Shown piece after piece: positions 48,777 through 57,210 of a DNA stretch of 64,000 bases. The notes under the pieces were generated by a model. The model was not told where the DNA came from. It did no database searches and saw nothing but the letters and a program-made list of their open reading frames with translations. Made by a program: the position numbers and the translations under genes. Source of the stretch: Anseongella ginsenosidimutans (GTDB taxonomy: Bacteria > Bacteroidota > Bacteroidia > Sphingobacteriales > Sphingobacteriaceae); contig NZ_CP042432.1 of the NCBI RefSeq assembly GCF_008033235.1, positions 1,984,001 to 2,048,000 of the forward strand, in the 5' to 3' direction. Positions within the stretch are counted from its first letter, which is position 1, and each line of letters opens with the position of its first letter.

Positions 48777-50060
48777 ATGATCATGAAAAGAATGAAATAC
48801 AGCCTGGCTGGCCTCATCACGGCGATAACCATATGCGGTTTTTCTGCCTGCAGCGACCAGGACGATACCTACAAACAATTTTTGGAAGGCGGCGAACACG
48901 TTTACGTAGAACGGGCCGATTCGCTGAAGGCCTATCCTGGCAAAAACCGAATAAAACTTTCCTGGGCTATTTTTTCAGATCCGGATGTAAGTAGTGCGAG
49001 GATATTCTGGAATAACGGCTCGGATTCTATGGAAGTCCCTATTACACGTACCACAGGCATAGATACGATTGAAGTCGTTCTGGATAACCTGGCTGAAGGG
49101 TCGTACACTTTCGATGTATATACCTATGACAAGGAGGGTAATTCCTCCATCAAAGCAGATGTATTCGCCGAAGTGTATGGCGATGTCTATGTCAGCTCCT
49201 TACTTAACAGGGCGATAGAACAGATTGGCTATAATAATGGCAAGCTGGAACTGGCTTGGTACAGGGCCGACAACGAGGACATCGGTACGGAAGTGACCTA
49301 TACGGATGCGTCGGATGTGCGGCGCAAAATTACCGTATACCCGGAGGATTCAGTTTCTGTACTGGTGGATTACAAGCCCAATAGCCCTTTCGAATATGTG
49401 ACCTATTATAAGCCTGATTCTACTGCGATAGACATTTTTTCGGCCAGCGCCAGCACAGTGGAAGTATTGATGCAGCACCATCAGGACGTCGATTTGGATA
49501 AATCTTTGTTCGCACCGCTTTACCTGCCGGGCGATGCGCCTATCTGGAAGACCTCCTCCTCAGAAGGCAATGATCTCTCCAACCTGTGGAGCGGGATATT
49601 TATAGGCAGAACGGCTGCAAGCCGCGCCTGGTACCGAACCGCGGATGGTACCGGTGTGCCCCAGCATTTCCAGTTCGACCTGGGCGTAAGCGCCAAGCTG
49701 AACAGCTTCAAGTTGCTGCAGCGGGGTGTGTTTGATCACCAAAGTTTAGTATATGCCAATGCGAACCCTCGTCGCTGGGAAGTTTGGGGGAGTAACGAGC
49801 CGGCGGAAGACGGAAGCTATGAGGGATGGATAAAATTGGCGGATTGTGAATCCTATAAACCCTCGGGTACGCCTGTAGGCGAACTGACCGACGAAGATAT
49901 CGCTTATGCGCAGGCAGGTGAAACCTTTGAGATCCCTGCCGATATGCCTGCGGTAAGGTATATCCGGCTCAATATACTGGAAACATGGGGCGATAAAACG
50001 GCTGTTTTTATCAGCGAGGTATGGCTCAACGGCAGTTACTGGACGATTGATCAGGATTAA
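48777..50060 (+). CDS. DUF4998-type surface lipoprotein with discoidin-like domain
   Basis: Lipoprotein of 427 residues (lipobox ICGFSAC); a second ATG at 48783 would work equally well. The N-terminal beta domain (DSLKAYPGKNRIKLSWAIFSDPDVSSARIFWNNG) fits DUF4998, and the C-terminal 150 residues are discoidin-like: LSNLWSGIFIGRTAASRAWYRTADG, FQFDLGVSAKLNSFKLLQRG, NPRRWEVWGSNEP and RYIRLNILETWG. That C-terminal domain is clearly related to the one in the gene before it, so the two likely bind the same glycan. It is unbroken, which helped to locate the frameshift in its neighbour. Confidence 0.87.
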   Translation: MIMKRMKYSLAGLITAITICGFSACSDQDDTYKQFLEGGEHVYVERADSLKAYPGKNRIKLSWAIFSDPDVSSARIFWNNGSDSMEVPITRTTGIDTIEVVLDNLAEGSYTFDVYTYDKEGNSSIKADVFAEVYGDVYVSSLLNRAIEQIGYNNGKLELAWYRADNEDIGTEVTYTDASDVRRKITVYPEDSVSVLVDYKPNSPFEYVTYYKPDSTAIDIFSASASTVEVLMQHHQDVDLDKSLFAPLYLPGDAPIWKTSSSEGNDLSNLWSGIFIGRTAASRAWYRTADGTGVPQHFQFDLGVSAKLNSFKLLQRGVFDHQSLVYANANPRRWEVWGSNEPAEDGSYEGWIKLADCESYKPSGTPVGELTDEDIAYAQAGETFEIPADMPAVRYIRLNILETWGDKTAVFISEVWLNGSYWTIDQD

Positions 50061-50103
50061 GAAGCCTTGTACTAACTAAATATTTACTGATCCGATTTTA
50101 TTT

Positions 50104-51908
50104 ATGATACTTTTTTTGAAGTTCACGATATATTTGTTTTCCCTTCCCTTTTTTATCGGTGTGCCCGCGAACACAGCCGATGTAACCTCAGTTGCCCCGC
50201 CGGGCCTGCATTCACAATCGCTCGAAATATTCACTCCGCGGCCAGGCCAGGTTTACACTGATGATTTTGAAGACGAGAAGGAAGCCGGCAGTCCAAGCCC
50301 TTGGATAGAAAATAATAAGCACAACTACTGGAACATCGCCAGGGAGGGCGCCAATAACGTATATCGCGTAAAGAGCAATGAAGTTTCTACCTGGTCATGG
50401 CTGCATGTATTTGAAAGGGACGTCACGTTCGATGTCCGTTTCAAGGTGGCTGAAGTTGCCAAAGAGGATGCTGAACTCAAGTTTGCCGTGAGATTCAATG
50501 ATTACGAAGCATTGGTTTACCTGGGGTATAATTTCAAAACTGAAAAATGGTACCTGGCTGAACAACGGGGTAAGGATTTTGAGGAGGTTGTTTTTGAGCA
50601 GGTTATCAATTCAAAACGTGAGGTAGAGCCGCTGAAAACTGACGTATGGTATCATATACGGGTTCTGTCTGAGAACGAAACGGTAACGGTATATATTAAT
50701 GACATGACACGGCCCAAATTATGGGCTACGGACGTCAGGCACCAGTCTCCCGGACGCGTGGCCCTCGGCGCATATAATGCTACCGTTGACTTTGATGATG
50801 TGGCGCTAAACCTCAGAAGCGGTCAGGGCCGGGTAAATGAAGGTGTGCTGGAATATACGATCGGAGATGATGATCGTTTCAGGGAGGGAGCTTCTATTGT
50901 TGAAAAGAGCAATGGAGACCTTTTGTTGCTGCATCGCTCGGAAGAATTCCATTCCTCGGATCAGGGCGAGACGTTTACAGGCCCCTTTCCGTTTAGCTGG
51001 CCAAAGAATGCGCATGGGCATCATAGTGTCCTGCGATTGAAATCGGGGAAGCTGCTGAATATGGTCGCCGAACGCGCCGGCAAGGGGCAGGGGGCACGGT
51101 TCAGAGCCAAACTATCAAGCGATGACGGCGCTACCTGGGTGGATGGAGGAGTGACATGGGAAGCCTACCGGGAAGGGCTCCCGGGCAAGTCCGAAGTGAT
51201 CGTAATGAACGATAAGCTAACCCAGGTGCCCAACGGACGTATCTTCTTTGTCGTGCCTGTCAGAAAGGACGACGGAGAAAAGATCACAGGTCATAAAACA
51301 GAAATCTACTATTCCGATGACGAGGGTAAAACCTGGAACCAGTCAAAGAACGACTCTGATGATTTTACAGAAATTAACCGCTATGCGGAAGGAAAAGTTA
51401 TTCAAACATCCAAAGGTACGTTAAGACTATATACCCCTGGAACACCGCCCATAGTGTGCGGTATTCAGTATCCCGCGACAACGGCGAAACATGGAAGGGT
51501 GACTTCGCGCTGGATAAGCTCAGGAACTCAAGATCATCCTTTGCGCTGATACAGGACATGTACGCGCCAAGAACCACGTTTTATATGGTTTGGGTGTTTA
51601 ATAACACCTTTGATACGGACATCGTATTCCTGCCTCGTTCAAGGTTAGGCTTAGCCAGAAGTTACGATGGTATTCATTGGGAGTACATGATGGATGTGGA
51701 ACGATGGATCAGCCCCGCCAGGAAAGACAGGCGGGTAATCACCCAGATCCTCGACCCGAGCCTGACTGCTACGGACAAATACCTCTATGTGACCATCGGA
51801 CGCTCCGACCGGGCAGGCGAAAGCGGGCACAATCACCAAAGATTAAGATTTTATCGGATAGAAAAGTCCAGGCTGGAGCCTTATCCGGCCTGGCCAACAG
51901 AATTTTGA
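50104..51908 (+). CDS. concanavalin-like plus sialidase-fold protein, frameshifted
   Basis: Secreted protein of about 601 residues if restored. The signal peptide is followed by a jelly-roll region (VYTDDFEDEKEAGSPSPWIE to LGAYNATVDFDDVALNLRSG, residues about 55-240). A propeller follows with Asp boxes SSDQGETFTG, SSDDGATWVD, SDDEGKTWNQ and SRDNGETWKG. The frame breaks in a run of four C (51434-51437): one added C restores YTPWNTAHSVRYSVSRDNG and joins the frame ending at 51908. The order of a lectin-like domain before a sialidase fold resembles large sialidases, but catalytic residues are not certain. Fragments as written: 50104-51549 and 51456-51908. Confidence 0.82.
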
Positions 51909-51927
51909 AAAGCAATAAAAAAATAAA

Positions 51928-52854
51928 ATGGAAAGAACATTAACTTATGACGGGGGATTGGCGAAATACCAGCCCCTTCGGCATATCATCTGCTATGATG
52001 ATTTCGACCGCGGCCCCTCCGGCTGGCTGAACCTGATGCCAAATTATACCCTGGAGAATTTCGGCGTGCGGAAAAGTATTGTTGAAAAAACCCAGTGGGG
52101 ACCCATTATGCTCAGCAGCGCTACCTTCCGGTTTCCCGGTACGCACGGATCGATGAATGGAACGTATTCCCTGAAATTGGCTACCAGGCCCACAGCGTGG
52201 AAATATGAAGGGCCTCCTGCTCCGGGAAGCGTCAGCCACGCTATCAAACGGCTTACCACTCATCGTAAACCCGGGCTGCTGCAATTTGAAATGTGGTACG
52301 CTTATAAGCCGGAGCAGGACCGGATAGGATTAAGCGAAAAAGATATCCGGGCATTTGGCATCTGTTTCGATATGCAGGACGCAAAAGCAAGGAACTTTGT
52401 GGGTGTACGCTATGTCAATTCCGTGAACGGGGAAATGAAAAAGGAATGGCAGTACATGCAAGCGGCTGATGTGAGTGATGAGGAATGGGCCTACGACACA
52501 AGCGGCGATTGGTGCAAAAGGGGAATAGACCCGATATGGTATGGTAAGCGCTATCCGGACGGCGCAACTGACGGGTTTAAGTTTGTTCCCGGAGGCAGGC
52601 AGGAGCTATGTTACAACGAAAGCGACGATAAGATCAACTGGTTATACCTGCGCTTGCTTTATGATACCGCTAAAAAACAGTATGTTGAATTCCAGTCAAA
52701 AGACCAGGTATTCGACCTGAGGGGGAAATCGCCATCCGATACACCACCTTATGCAAGGATAGAAGGCTTGCTTAACCCGGTAATATGGGTAGAGACAGAT
52801 ACCGATAGAAGAGCATTTCTTTTTGTAGATTCAGTGGTTATATCAATGGAATAA
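51928..52854 (+). CDS. unrecognised protein, probable beta-sandwich, no signal peptide
   Basis: I do not recognise this 308-residue protein. It has no signal peptide or membrane segment, so it is predicted to be cytoplasmic, which is odd for a beta-rich product in a glycan locus. The start HIICYDDFDRGPSGWLNLMP resembles the opening strand of concanavalin-like domains and echoes YTDDFEDEKEAG in the secreted protein just upstream. Many aromatic residues (WYAYKPEQDRIG, IDPIWYGKRYPDG) suggest sugar contact. Nineteen bases separate it from the sialidase-fold gene, eight from the next small gene. It may be a sugar-processing or sensing protein. Confidence 0.72.
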   Translation: MERTLTYDGGLAKYQPLRHIICYDDFDRGPSGWLNLMPNYTLENFGVRKSIVEKTQWGPIMLSSATFRFPGTHGSMNGTYSLKLATRPTAWKYEGPPAPGSVSHAIKRLTTHRKPGLLQFEMWYAYKPEQDRIGLSEKDIRAFGICFDMQDAKARNFVGVRYVNSVNGEMKKEWQYMQAADVSDEEWAYDTSGDWCKRGIDPIWYGKRYPDGATDGFKFVPGGRQELCYNESDDKINWLYLRLLYDTAKKQYVEFQSKDQVFDLRGKSPSDTPPYARIEGLLNPVIWVETDTDRRAFLFVDSVVISME

Positions 52855-52862
52855 GGGAACAT

Positions 52863-53198
52863 ATGAGACAATTTATGACCACTACCGTGGAACAGAGAAA
52901 GGATTTCACGGGCGCCTTTTCTACTCATCCTATGGAAACAGCATGGGCCGGCGAAGCTATTTTTTTTATTACCGTTGAAAAAGTAAGCGGCAATGCCGCC
53001 TTGCTGCATGCCCGGGTGCAGCTGTCCGTGGATGGGGTAAACTGGCTGGACGAGGGCACGGCGTTTTCACCTTTAAATAAACCCGGGCAGTATTTTGTAA
53101 GGGTAAGCCATTTCGGGGGATGGCTGCGGTTAAATGTTGACATTGAAGGTGAGGACAGCGTTTTTAACCTCACTATTCACCTGGTACTTAAAGAATAA
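52863..53198 (+). CDS. unrecognised small beta-rich protein
   Basis: A 111-residue protein without a signal peptide. Alternating hydrophobic pattern (AIFFITVEKVSGNAALLHAR, QYFVRVSHFGGWLRLNVDIE, VFNLTIHLVLKE) suggests a single small beta-sandwich. I do not recognise a family. It is tightly packed between the preceding unknown gene and the symporter (eight and five bases), so all three are likely co-expressed and may act on the imported sugar. Confidence 0.65.
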   Translation: MRQFMTTTVEQRKDFTGAFSTHPMETAWAGEAIFFITVEKVSGNAALLHARVQLSVDGVNWLDEGTAFSPLNKPGQYFVRVSHFGGWLRLNVDIEGEDSVFNLTIHLVLKE

Positions 53199-53203
53199 CG
53201 AAT

Positions 53204-54661
53204 ATGCAGCTTTTGGATTATTGTGTGCTGGCCGGTTATTTCCTGGTCATATTTCTGATCGGCAGTTTCTTTAGTACAAGTCAAAAGTCCCTGAAAGACT
53301 ATTTCCTGGGCAGCAGGAATATCCCCTGGTGGGCGGTGTCCTTTTCAGGCATTGCTACTGTGATCAGCGCTATTTCTTACATAGGGGCTGTGGGCTTGGG
53401 CTTTAGCAGCGATTTTGGCTTCCTTCAATACAGGCTGGCCATACCAATTGCCATCCTGGTAATCGTTGTCATTATTCTCCCCTTCTTTTACAACCTGCAG
53501 CTTTATTCAATCTATGAATATCTTGAAAAGCGGTTCAATTTGACCATTCGCCTGCTCGGAAGTGGAATATTTATCCTTTTCAAATGCTGCTACCTGGCGC
53601 TTGCGATTTTTGCGCCTGCTATTGTGATTGAAGTGCTTACAGGCATCAACCTGATCTGGATCGTACTTATTACCGGGGCCGTAACCACGCTTTATACCCT
53701 GCTTGGCGGAATTAAATCCGTGATCTGGACGGACGCTCTTCAGCTGGTCATTCTGCTCGGGGGCATTTTTCTGGTGATTGGGATCAGCGTTGAAGGGGTG
53801 GACGGCGGGCTTTCAGGCGTCCTGGACACAGGAAAGGAATTTGACAAGTTCCGTTACTTACGTCCTTCTTTGAGCCTTACGGAAACCTATACCATCTGGA
53901 ACGGATTGATCGGCGGTGCATTCTTAATGATCTCCCAGTTTGGTACGGATCAAACAGAAATGCAGCGGTTCCTGACCACCCGTTCTTTGAAGAAAGCGAA
54001 TATAGCCCTGGCTTCTTCCTTGCTGATAGCCGCCCTGATGGGCTTTTTGATCTTCTTTGAAGGGGCTGCTATCTTTGCGTTTTACGAGCAGCGGGGCCAG
54101 GCCGGCATCGAGCCCAACCAGGTGCTTGTAAAATTTATTGTAGAAGAACTGCCAACTGGTGTGAAGGGCTTCTTGCTGGCCGGTATTCTTGCGGCCGCGA
54201 TGTCCACGATCAGCTCGGTACTGAATTCATTGACCACGGTTTCCCTGTCAGATTTCTATAATCGTTTTAAAAAGCGCGAAGCCAGTGTTTCGCTGGCCCG
54301 CATGGTGACCCTGGGCTTCGGCCTTTTGGCTACTTTCCTGGCTTGTTTTGGAAACTATTTCGGAAATATCCTTGAAACAGCCATGACGGTAATTAATTTT
54401 TTCGGCGGAGGCCTGGTTGGTTTGTTTCTCCTGGGTATGCTGAGCAGGAAAGCTACTCCGGGCGGCGCCATGGCAGGTTTTATCGCGGGTTTTGTGGTGA
54501 TTTTGCCGGTAGCAGCGTTCACTGACGTGGCGTACATGTGGTACAGCGCCATTACCGCCATATGCACCTATGTGGTGGGTTTACTCGTAAGCCGGCTATC
54601 CGGCACAAAGCCCCTGCCCGGCCAGGAAGCGCTGGTTTACTCACGACATAAAAAAAAATAA
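53204..54661 (+). CDS. sodium:solute symporter (SSS family)
   Basis: Inner-membrane transporter of 485 residues with about 13 membrane helices. Family landmarks are DYFLGSRNIPWWAVSFSGIATVISAISYIGAVG near the N-terminus, TLYTLLGGIKSVIWTDALQ, the segment FGTDQTEMQRFLTTRS and AAAMSTISSVLNSLTTVSLSDFY. Unlike the two other symporters of the locus it has no Kelch domain, which hints that it moves a different sugar or that the mutarotase is not needed. Gene order puts it between two unknown genes and the second FCD regulator. Confidence 0.93.
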   Translation: MQLLDYCVLAGYFLVIFLIGSFFSTSQKSLKDYFLGSRNIPWWAVSFSGIATVISAISYIGAVGLGFSSDFGFLQYRLAIPIAILVIVVIILPFFYNLQLYSIYEYLEKRFNLTIRLLGSGIFILFKCCYLALAIFAPAIVIEVLTGINLIWIVLITGAVTTLYTLLGGIKSVIWTDALQLVILLGGIFLVIGISVEGVDGGLSGVLDTGKEFDKFRYLRPSLSLTETYTIWNGLIGGAFLMISQFGTDQTEMQRFLTTRSLKKANIALASSLLIAALMGFLIFFEGAAIFAFYEQRGQAGIEPNQVLVKFIVEELPTGVKGFLLAGILAAAMSTISSVLNSLTTVSLSDFYNRFKKREASVSLARMVTLGFGLLATFLACFGNYFGNILETAMTVINFFGGGLVGLFLLGMLSRKATPGGAMAGFIAGFVVILPVAAFTDVAYMWYSAITAICTYVVGLLVSRLSGTKPLPGQEALVYSRHKKK

Positions 54662-54694
54662 CCATATTTGGAACATATTAAAAGCACCGAGAGA

Positions 54695-55396
54695 ATGCCC
54701 AATGATGATTTGAGAAAGGATTTGAAACGCGTTACGACCAAAACAATGGCAGACGTGGTGGAACTTCATTTAAGGGAATACCTGAAAAAAAAATCATTCA
54801 AGCCCGGAGATGCATTGCCAAAGGAAACCGAACTTGCGGAAGCCTTAGGGGTTAGCCGTAATGTGGTACGGGAAGCATTGAGCAGGCTGCGGATGCTCGG
54901 AATGGTCGAATCCAGGAAAAAACGCGGGATGATCCTTGCCAATCCGGATATCCTGGGAGCCTTTGAGCGTGTCCTGGACCCCTTGATTTTGGATGAAGTA
55001 ACCCTCCGGAATGTGTTTGAATTACGGTTGGTGCTGGAAATGGGACTGGCCGATATCCTTTATATACGTAAAACCCAGAAAGATATCGAAGAGCTGGAGG
55101 AGATCGTAAAAAGGGAAGTCAACAAGAAGCAAAAACCTTTCAGAGTAAAATACGAAATTGCTTTTCACGGGAAGTTGTACGAAATGACAGGAAATGATAC
55201 TTTTCTCCGTTTTCAGAGCATGTTACTCCCCGTTTTTGAATACGTGGTGGACGAAGAGATCAAGACCAGCGGTAAAGCCGAGGTGGGAAAGGTCACGCAT
55301 CATGACCTGGTAGAGATACTCAAGGCCGGCACGCCGGATGAGTTCCGTGCGGGAATGAGGGAACACCTGAAACCGCATTTTGACCGCTTGAAGTGA
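54695..55396 (+). CDS. GntR-family transcriptional regulator, FadR/NanR subfamily (second copy)
   Basis: A 233-residue paralogue of the regulator at 10.8 kb. The winged helix part is nearly the same (ELAEALGVSRNVVREALSRLRMLGMVE), including every residue of the recognition helix. The FCD domain keeps ELRLVLEMGLADILYIRK and the His-bearing helices IAFHGKLYEMTGN and HHDLVEIL but differs more towards the C-terminus, so the two may read the same operator while answering different ligands. A TTG nine codons upstream is open, but the ATG at 54695 matches the paralogue start. It follows the symporter by 33 bases and ends unit B. Confidence 0.93.
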   Translation: MPNDDLRKDLKRVTTKTMADVVELHLREYLKKKSFKPGDALPKETELAEALGVSRNVVREALSRLRMLGMVESRKKRGMILANPDILGAFERVLDPLILDEVTLRNVFELRLVLEMGLADILYIRKTQKDIEELEEIVKREVNKKQKPFRVKYEIAFHGKLYEMTGNDTFLRFQSMLLPVFEYVVDEEIKTSGKAEVGKVTHHDLVEILKAGTPDEFRAGMREHLKPHFDRLK

Positions 55397-55399
55397 ACG

Positions 55400-55420
55400 G
55401 CCACCACCGAAGTAGGTGGC
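55400..55420 (+). terminator. hairpin after the second regulator gene
   Basis: GCCACC (55400-55405) and GGTGGC (55415-55420) form a 6-bp stem with a nine-base loop starting three bases after the regulator stop codon. No T tract follows, so it may mark an mRNA end rather than an intrinsic terminator. Confidence 0.3.
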
Positions 55421-55438
55421 TTCACAGTCCCGGCCATT

Positions 55439-55626
55439 ACCGGCGCGCGGACGCGGATTTTGCGTTGTCCGGTCTCGCTCAGGCTGATTTTCGGGGCACC
55501 ACACTTTCGCGTGCGCGAAAATCAAAAGTCGCTTGCCGCGGACAACAGAATGTTGATCTTTGTGGCTTTGCCGCAAAGATCGCCTTAAGGGAATCCGGGC
55601 AATCAAACCAGCACGCCGCGCGCGGT
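55439..55626. repeat. intergenic inverted-repeat element or structured RNA
   Basis: This stretch has no convincing gene but is full of paired arms. The outer stem is ACCGGCGCGCGG (55439-55450) with CCGCGCGCGGT (55616-55626), one bulge. Inside, GTTGTCCG (55464-55471) pairs with CGGACAAC (55539-55546), and nested in it TGATTTTCG (55485-55493) with CGAAAATCA (55516-55524). A separate hairpin has a 12-bp stem, GATCTTTGTGGC (55555-55566) with GCCGCAAAGATC (55570-55581), and a three-T loop. Together they fold as a closed multi-branch structure. It may be a non-autonomous mobile repeat or an RNA. Confidence 0.55.
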
Positions 55627-55653
55627 CCCGATGTGCGAATTTTTCCGGATTAA

Positions 55654-55707
55654 TTTGGATGTGGCGGCGAAACTTTCTATTTTTGTTAATATGTAGTTCA
55701 TAACTAC
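55654..55707 (+). promoter_or_regulatory. promoter and predicted operator of sulfatase unit C
   Basis: TTTG at 55654-55657, a 20-base spacer and TATTTTTG at 55678-55685 fit the Bacteroidota consensus exactly. Five bases on is the locus box ATGTAGTTCAT (55691-55701). It overlaps a perfect 15-bp palindrome, GTAGTT-CAT-AACTAC (55693-55707), so the operator here could be read in two registers. The sulfatase start is about 50 bases further. Confidence 0.7.
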
Positions 55708-55752
55708 TTGACTATCGCTTCAGCTCCTGAACCGAAGCGCCTGAACAAAAAT

Positions 55753-57210
55753 ATGAATAGAGAGAAATACGAGGTTCAACCGCCGTTGTATCTTATATTG
55801 TTTTTTATGCTCGTGGCCGCCGGATGCGGCCCTAAGCGGGAAAAAAACAACAGCGTTTCCGAAAACACGAAGATGAATGTGCTGTTCATTGCCGTTGACG
55901 ACCTTAACGACTGGATACAGCTGCTGGACAGCAATGCACCGATTAAAACGCCTAACCTGGAGCGGCTTGCCAGCAAGGGAATGCTGTTTACGCAGGCTTA
56001 TTGCCCCTCGCCTTCCTGCAATCCTTCACGGACGGCTGTTCTGACAGGAAAAATGCCTTCTTCGTCGGGCGTTTATAACAATGCCGCCGATTGGAAAAGC
56101 GCACTTCCTGATGCGCTTACCCTTCCCCGTTATTTCATGGAAAACGGCTACCGGACCGAAGGAGCCGGAAAGATATTTCACCATCACATGAACGGCGCGT
56201 TTCATGATACGCTTGCTTTCGATGAATTCCGGCAAATGCCCTGGCCTCCTGACGCGCCTATGCCCGGGCAGAAACTGAACGGGTTGAAATGGTACGGTAC
56301 ATCCAATACCGATTGGGGGATCTGGCCCGCGGAAGACAGCATGCATGTAGATGAACGTACGGTCGGGTACATTACACAGAAACTGGCGGGAACGTTCGAA
56401 GAGCCTTTCTTCCTTGCGGCCGGCATCTTTCGTCCTCATATGCCTTTTTTTGCTCCTTCTGAATACTTTGAACAATACCCTTCCGATAAGGTACAGATGC
56501 CTGAAGTGCAAGAAAATGACCTGGATGATATCCCCTCTGGCGGCAGGGTGTTATGGGAAGAAACACGCTGGTTCTTCGACGGGATGATGAAGGCCGAAAA
56601 GCAGGAAAGAGGCGCCTGGAAAGAAGCCGTCAGGGCCTATCAGGCTTCGGCTACTTTTGCAGATGCGCAGGTAGGAAAGATCCTTGACGCACTTGAAAAG
56701 AGTGCTTATGCAGATAATACGATTATCGTACTCTGGTCTGACCATGGTTACCATCTTGGGGAGAAACGGCACTGGGAAAAGTTTGCCTTATGGGAGAAGA
56801 CCACCCACGTGCCGTTTATTATCGTTGCTCCCGGTATTACCCGGCCCGGGTCACGCTGCAGTCAACCGGTAAGCCTCGCGTCAATTTACCCGACGCTGGT
56901 GGAACTATGCGGGTTGCCGCCGAAGCATGGATTGGACGCCCCCAGCCTGGTGCCTTTGCTTAAAGATCCCGGAACAGCATGGAAATACCCCGCGCTGATG
57001 ACGTACGGAAAGGGAAACCACGCGATACGCAGCGGGCAATGGCGGTATATCCGGTACGCGGACGGAACCGAGGAGCTATACGACCGTGAAAGCGATCCGC
57101 AAGAATGGCATAATATTGCAGACAACCCTGCTCATGCAGCGTTGAAGAAGGAATTAGCGCAATGGCTGCCCGCGCAGGAAGCGGCGCCCTGGCCCGATAT
57201 GAAAAAATGA
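55753..57210 (+). CDS. iduronate-2-sulfatase-like sulfatase (S1 family), lipoprotein
   Basis: Sulfatase of 485 residues with a lipobox (LVAAGC, Cys25), so probably membrane-anchored. The formylglycine motif is CNPSR at Cys89 in PSCNPSRTAVLTG; metal ligands lie in FIAVDDLNDW and LWSDHGYHLGEKRHWEKF. The DLNDW/HGYHLGE wording is that of iduronate-2-sulfatase-type enzymes, which hydrolyse 2-O-sulfate on uronates, although relatives act on other sugars. An upstream in-frame start (55708) would lie in the leader. Its last codons overlap the start of the next sulfatase (ATGA). Confidence 0.92.
   Translation: MNREKYEVQPPLYLILFFMLVAAGCGPKREKNNSVSENTKMNVLFIAVDDLNDWIQLLDSNAPIKTPNLERLASKGMLFTQAYCPSPSCNPSRTAVLTGKMPSSSGVYNNAADWKSALPDALTLPRYFMENGYRTEGAGKIFHHHMNGAFHDTLAFDEFRQMPWPPDAPMPGQKLNGLKWYGTSNTDWGIWPAEDSMHVDERTVGYITQKLAGTFEEPFFLAAGIFRPHMPFFAPSEYFEQYPSDKVQMPEVQENDLDDIPSGGRVLWEETRWFFDGMMKAEKQERGAWKEAVRAYQASATFADAQVGKILDALEKSAYADNTIIVLWSDHGYHLGEKRHWEKFALWEKTTHVPFIIVAPGITRPGSRCSQPVSLASIYPTLVELCGLPPKHGLDAPSLVPLLKDPGTAWKYPALMTYGKGNHAIRSGQWRYIRYADGTEELYDRESDPQEWHNIADNPAHAALKKELAQWLPAQEAAPWPDMKK

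Noticed and set aside
50066-50076. TTGTACTAACT ahead of the sialidase-fold gene as another regulator box
   Set aside because: The right half lacks the TACAT arm and no -33/-7 pair precedes it, so chance resemblance is more likely.
55393-55653. An 86-codon open frame after the second regulator
   Set aside because: It coincides with the inverted-repeat element, its composition is arginine/alanine-rich from GC-rich repeats, and no motif is visible.
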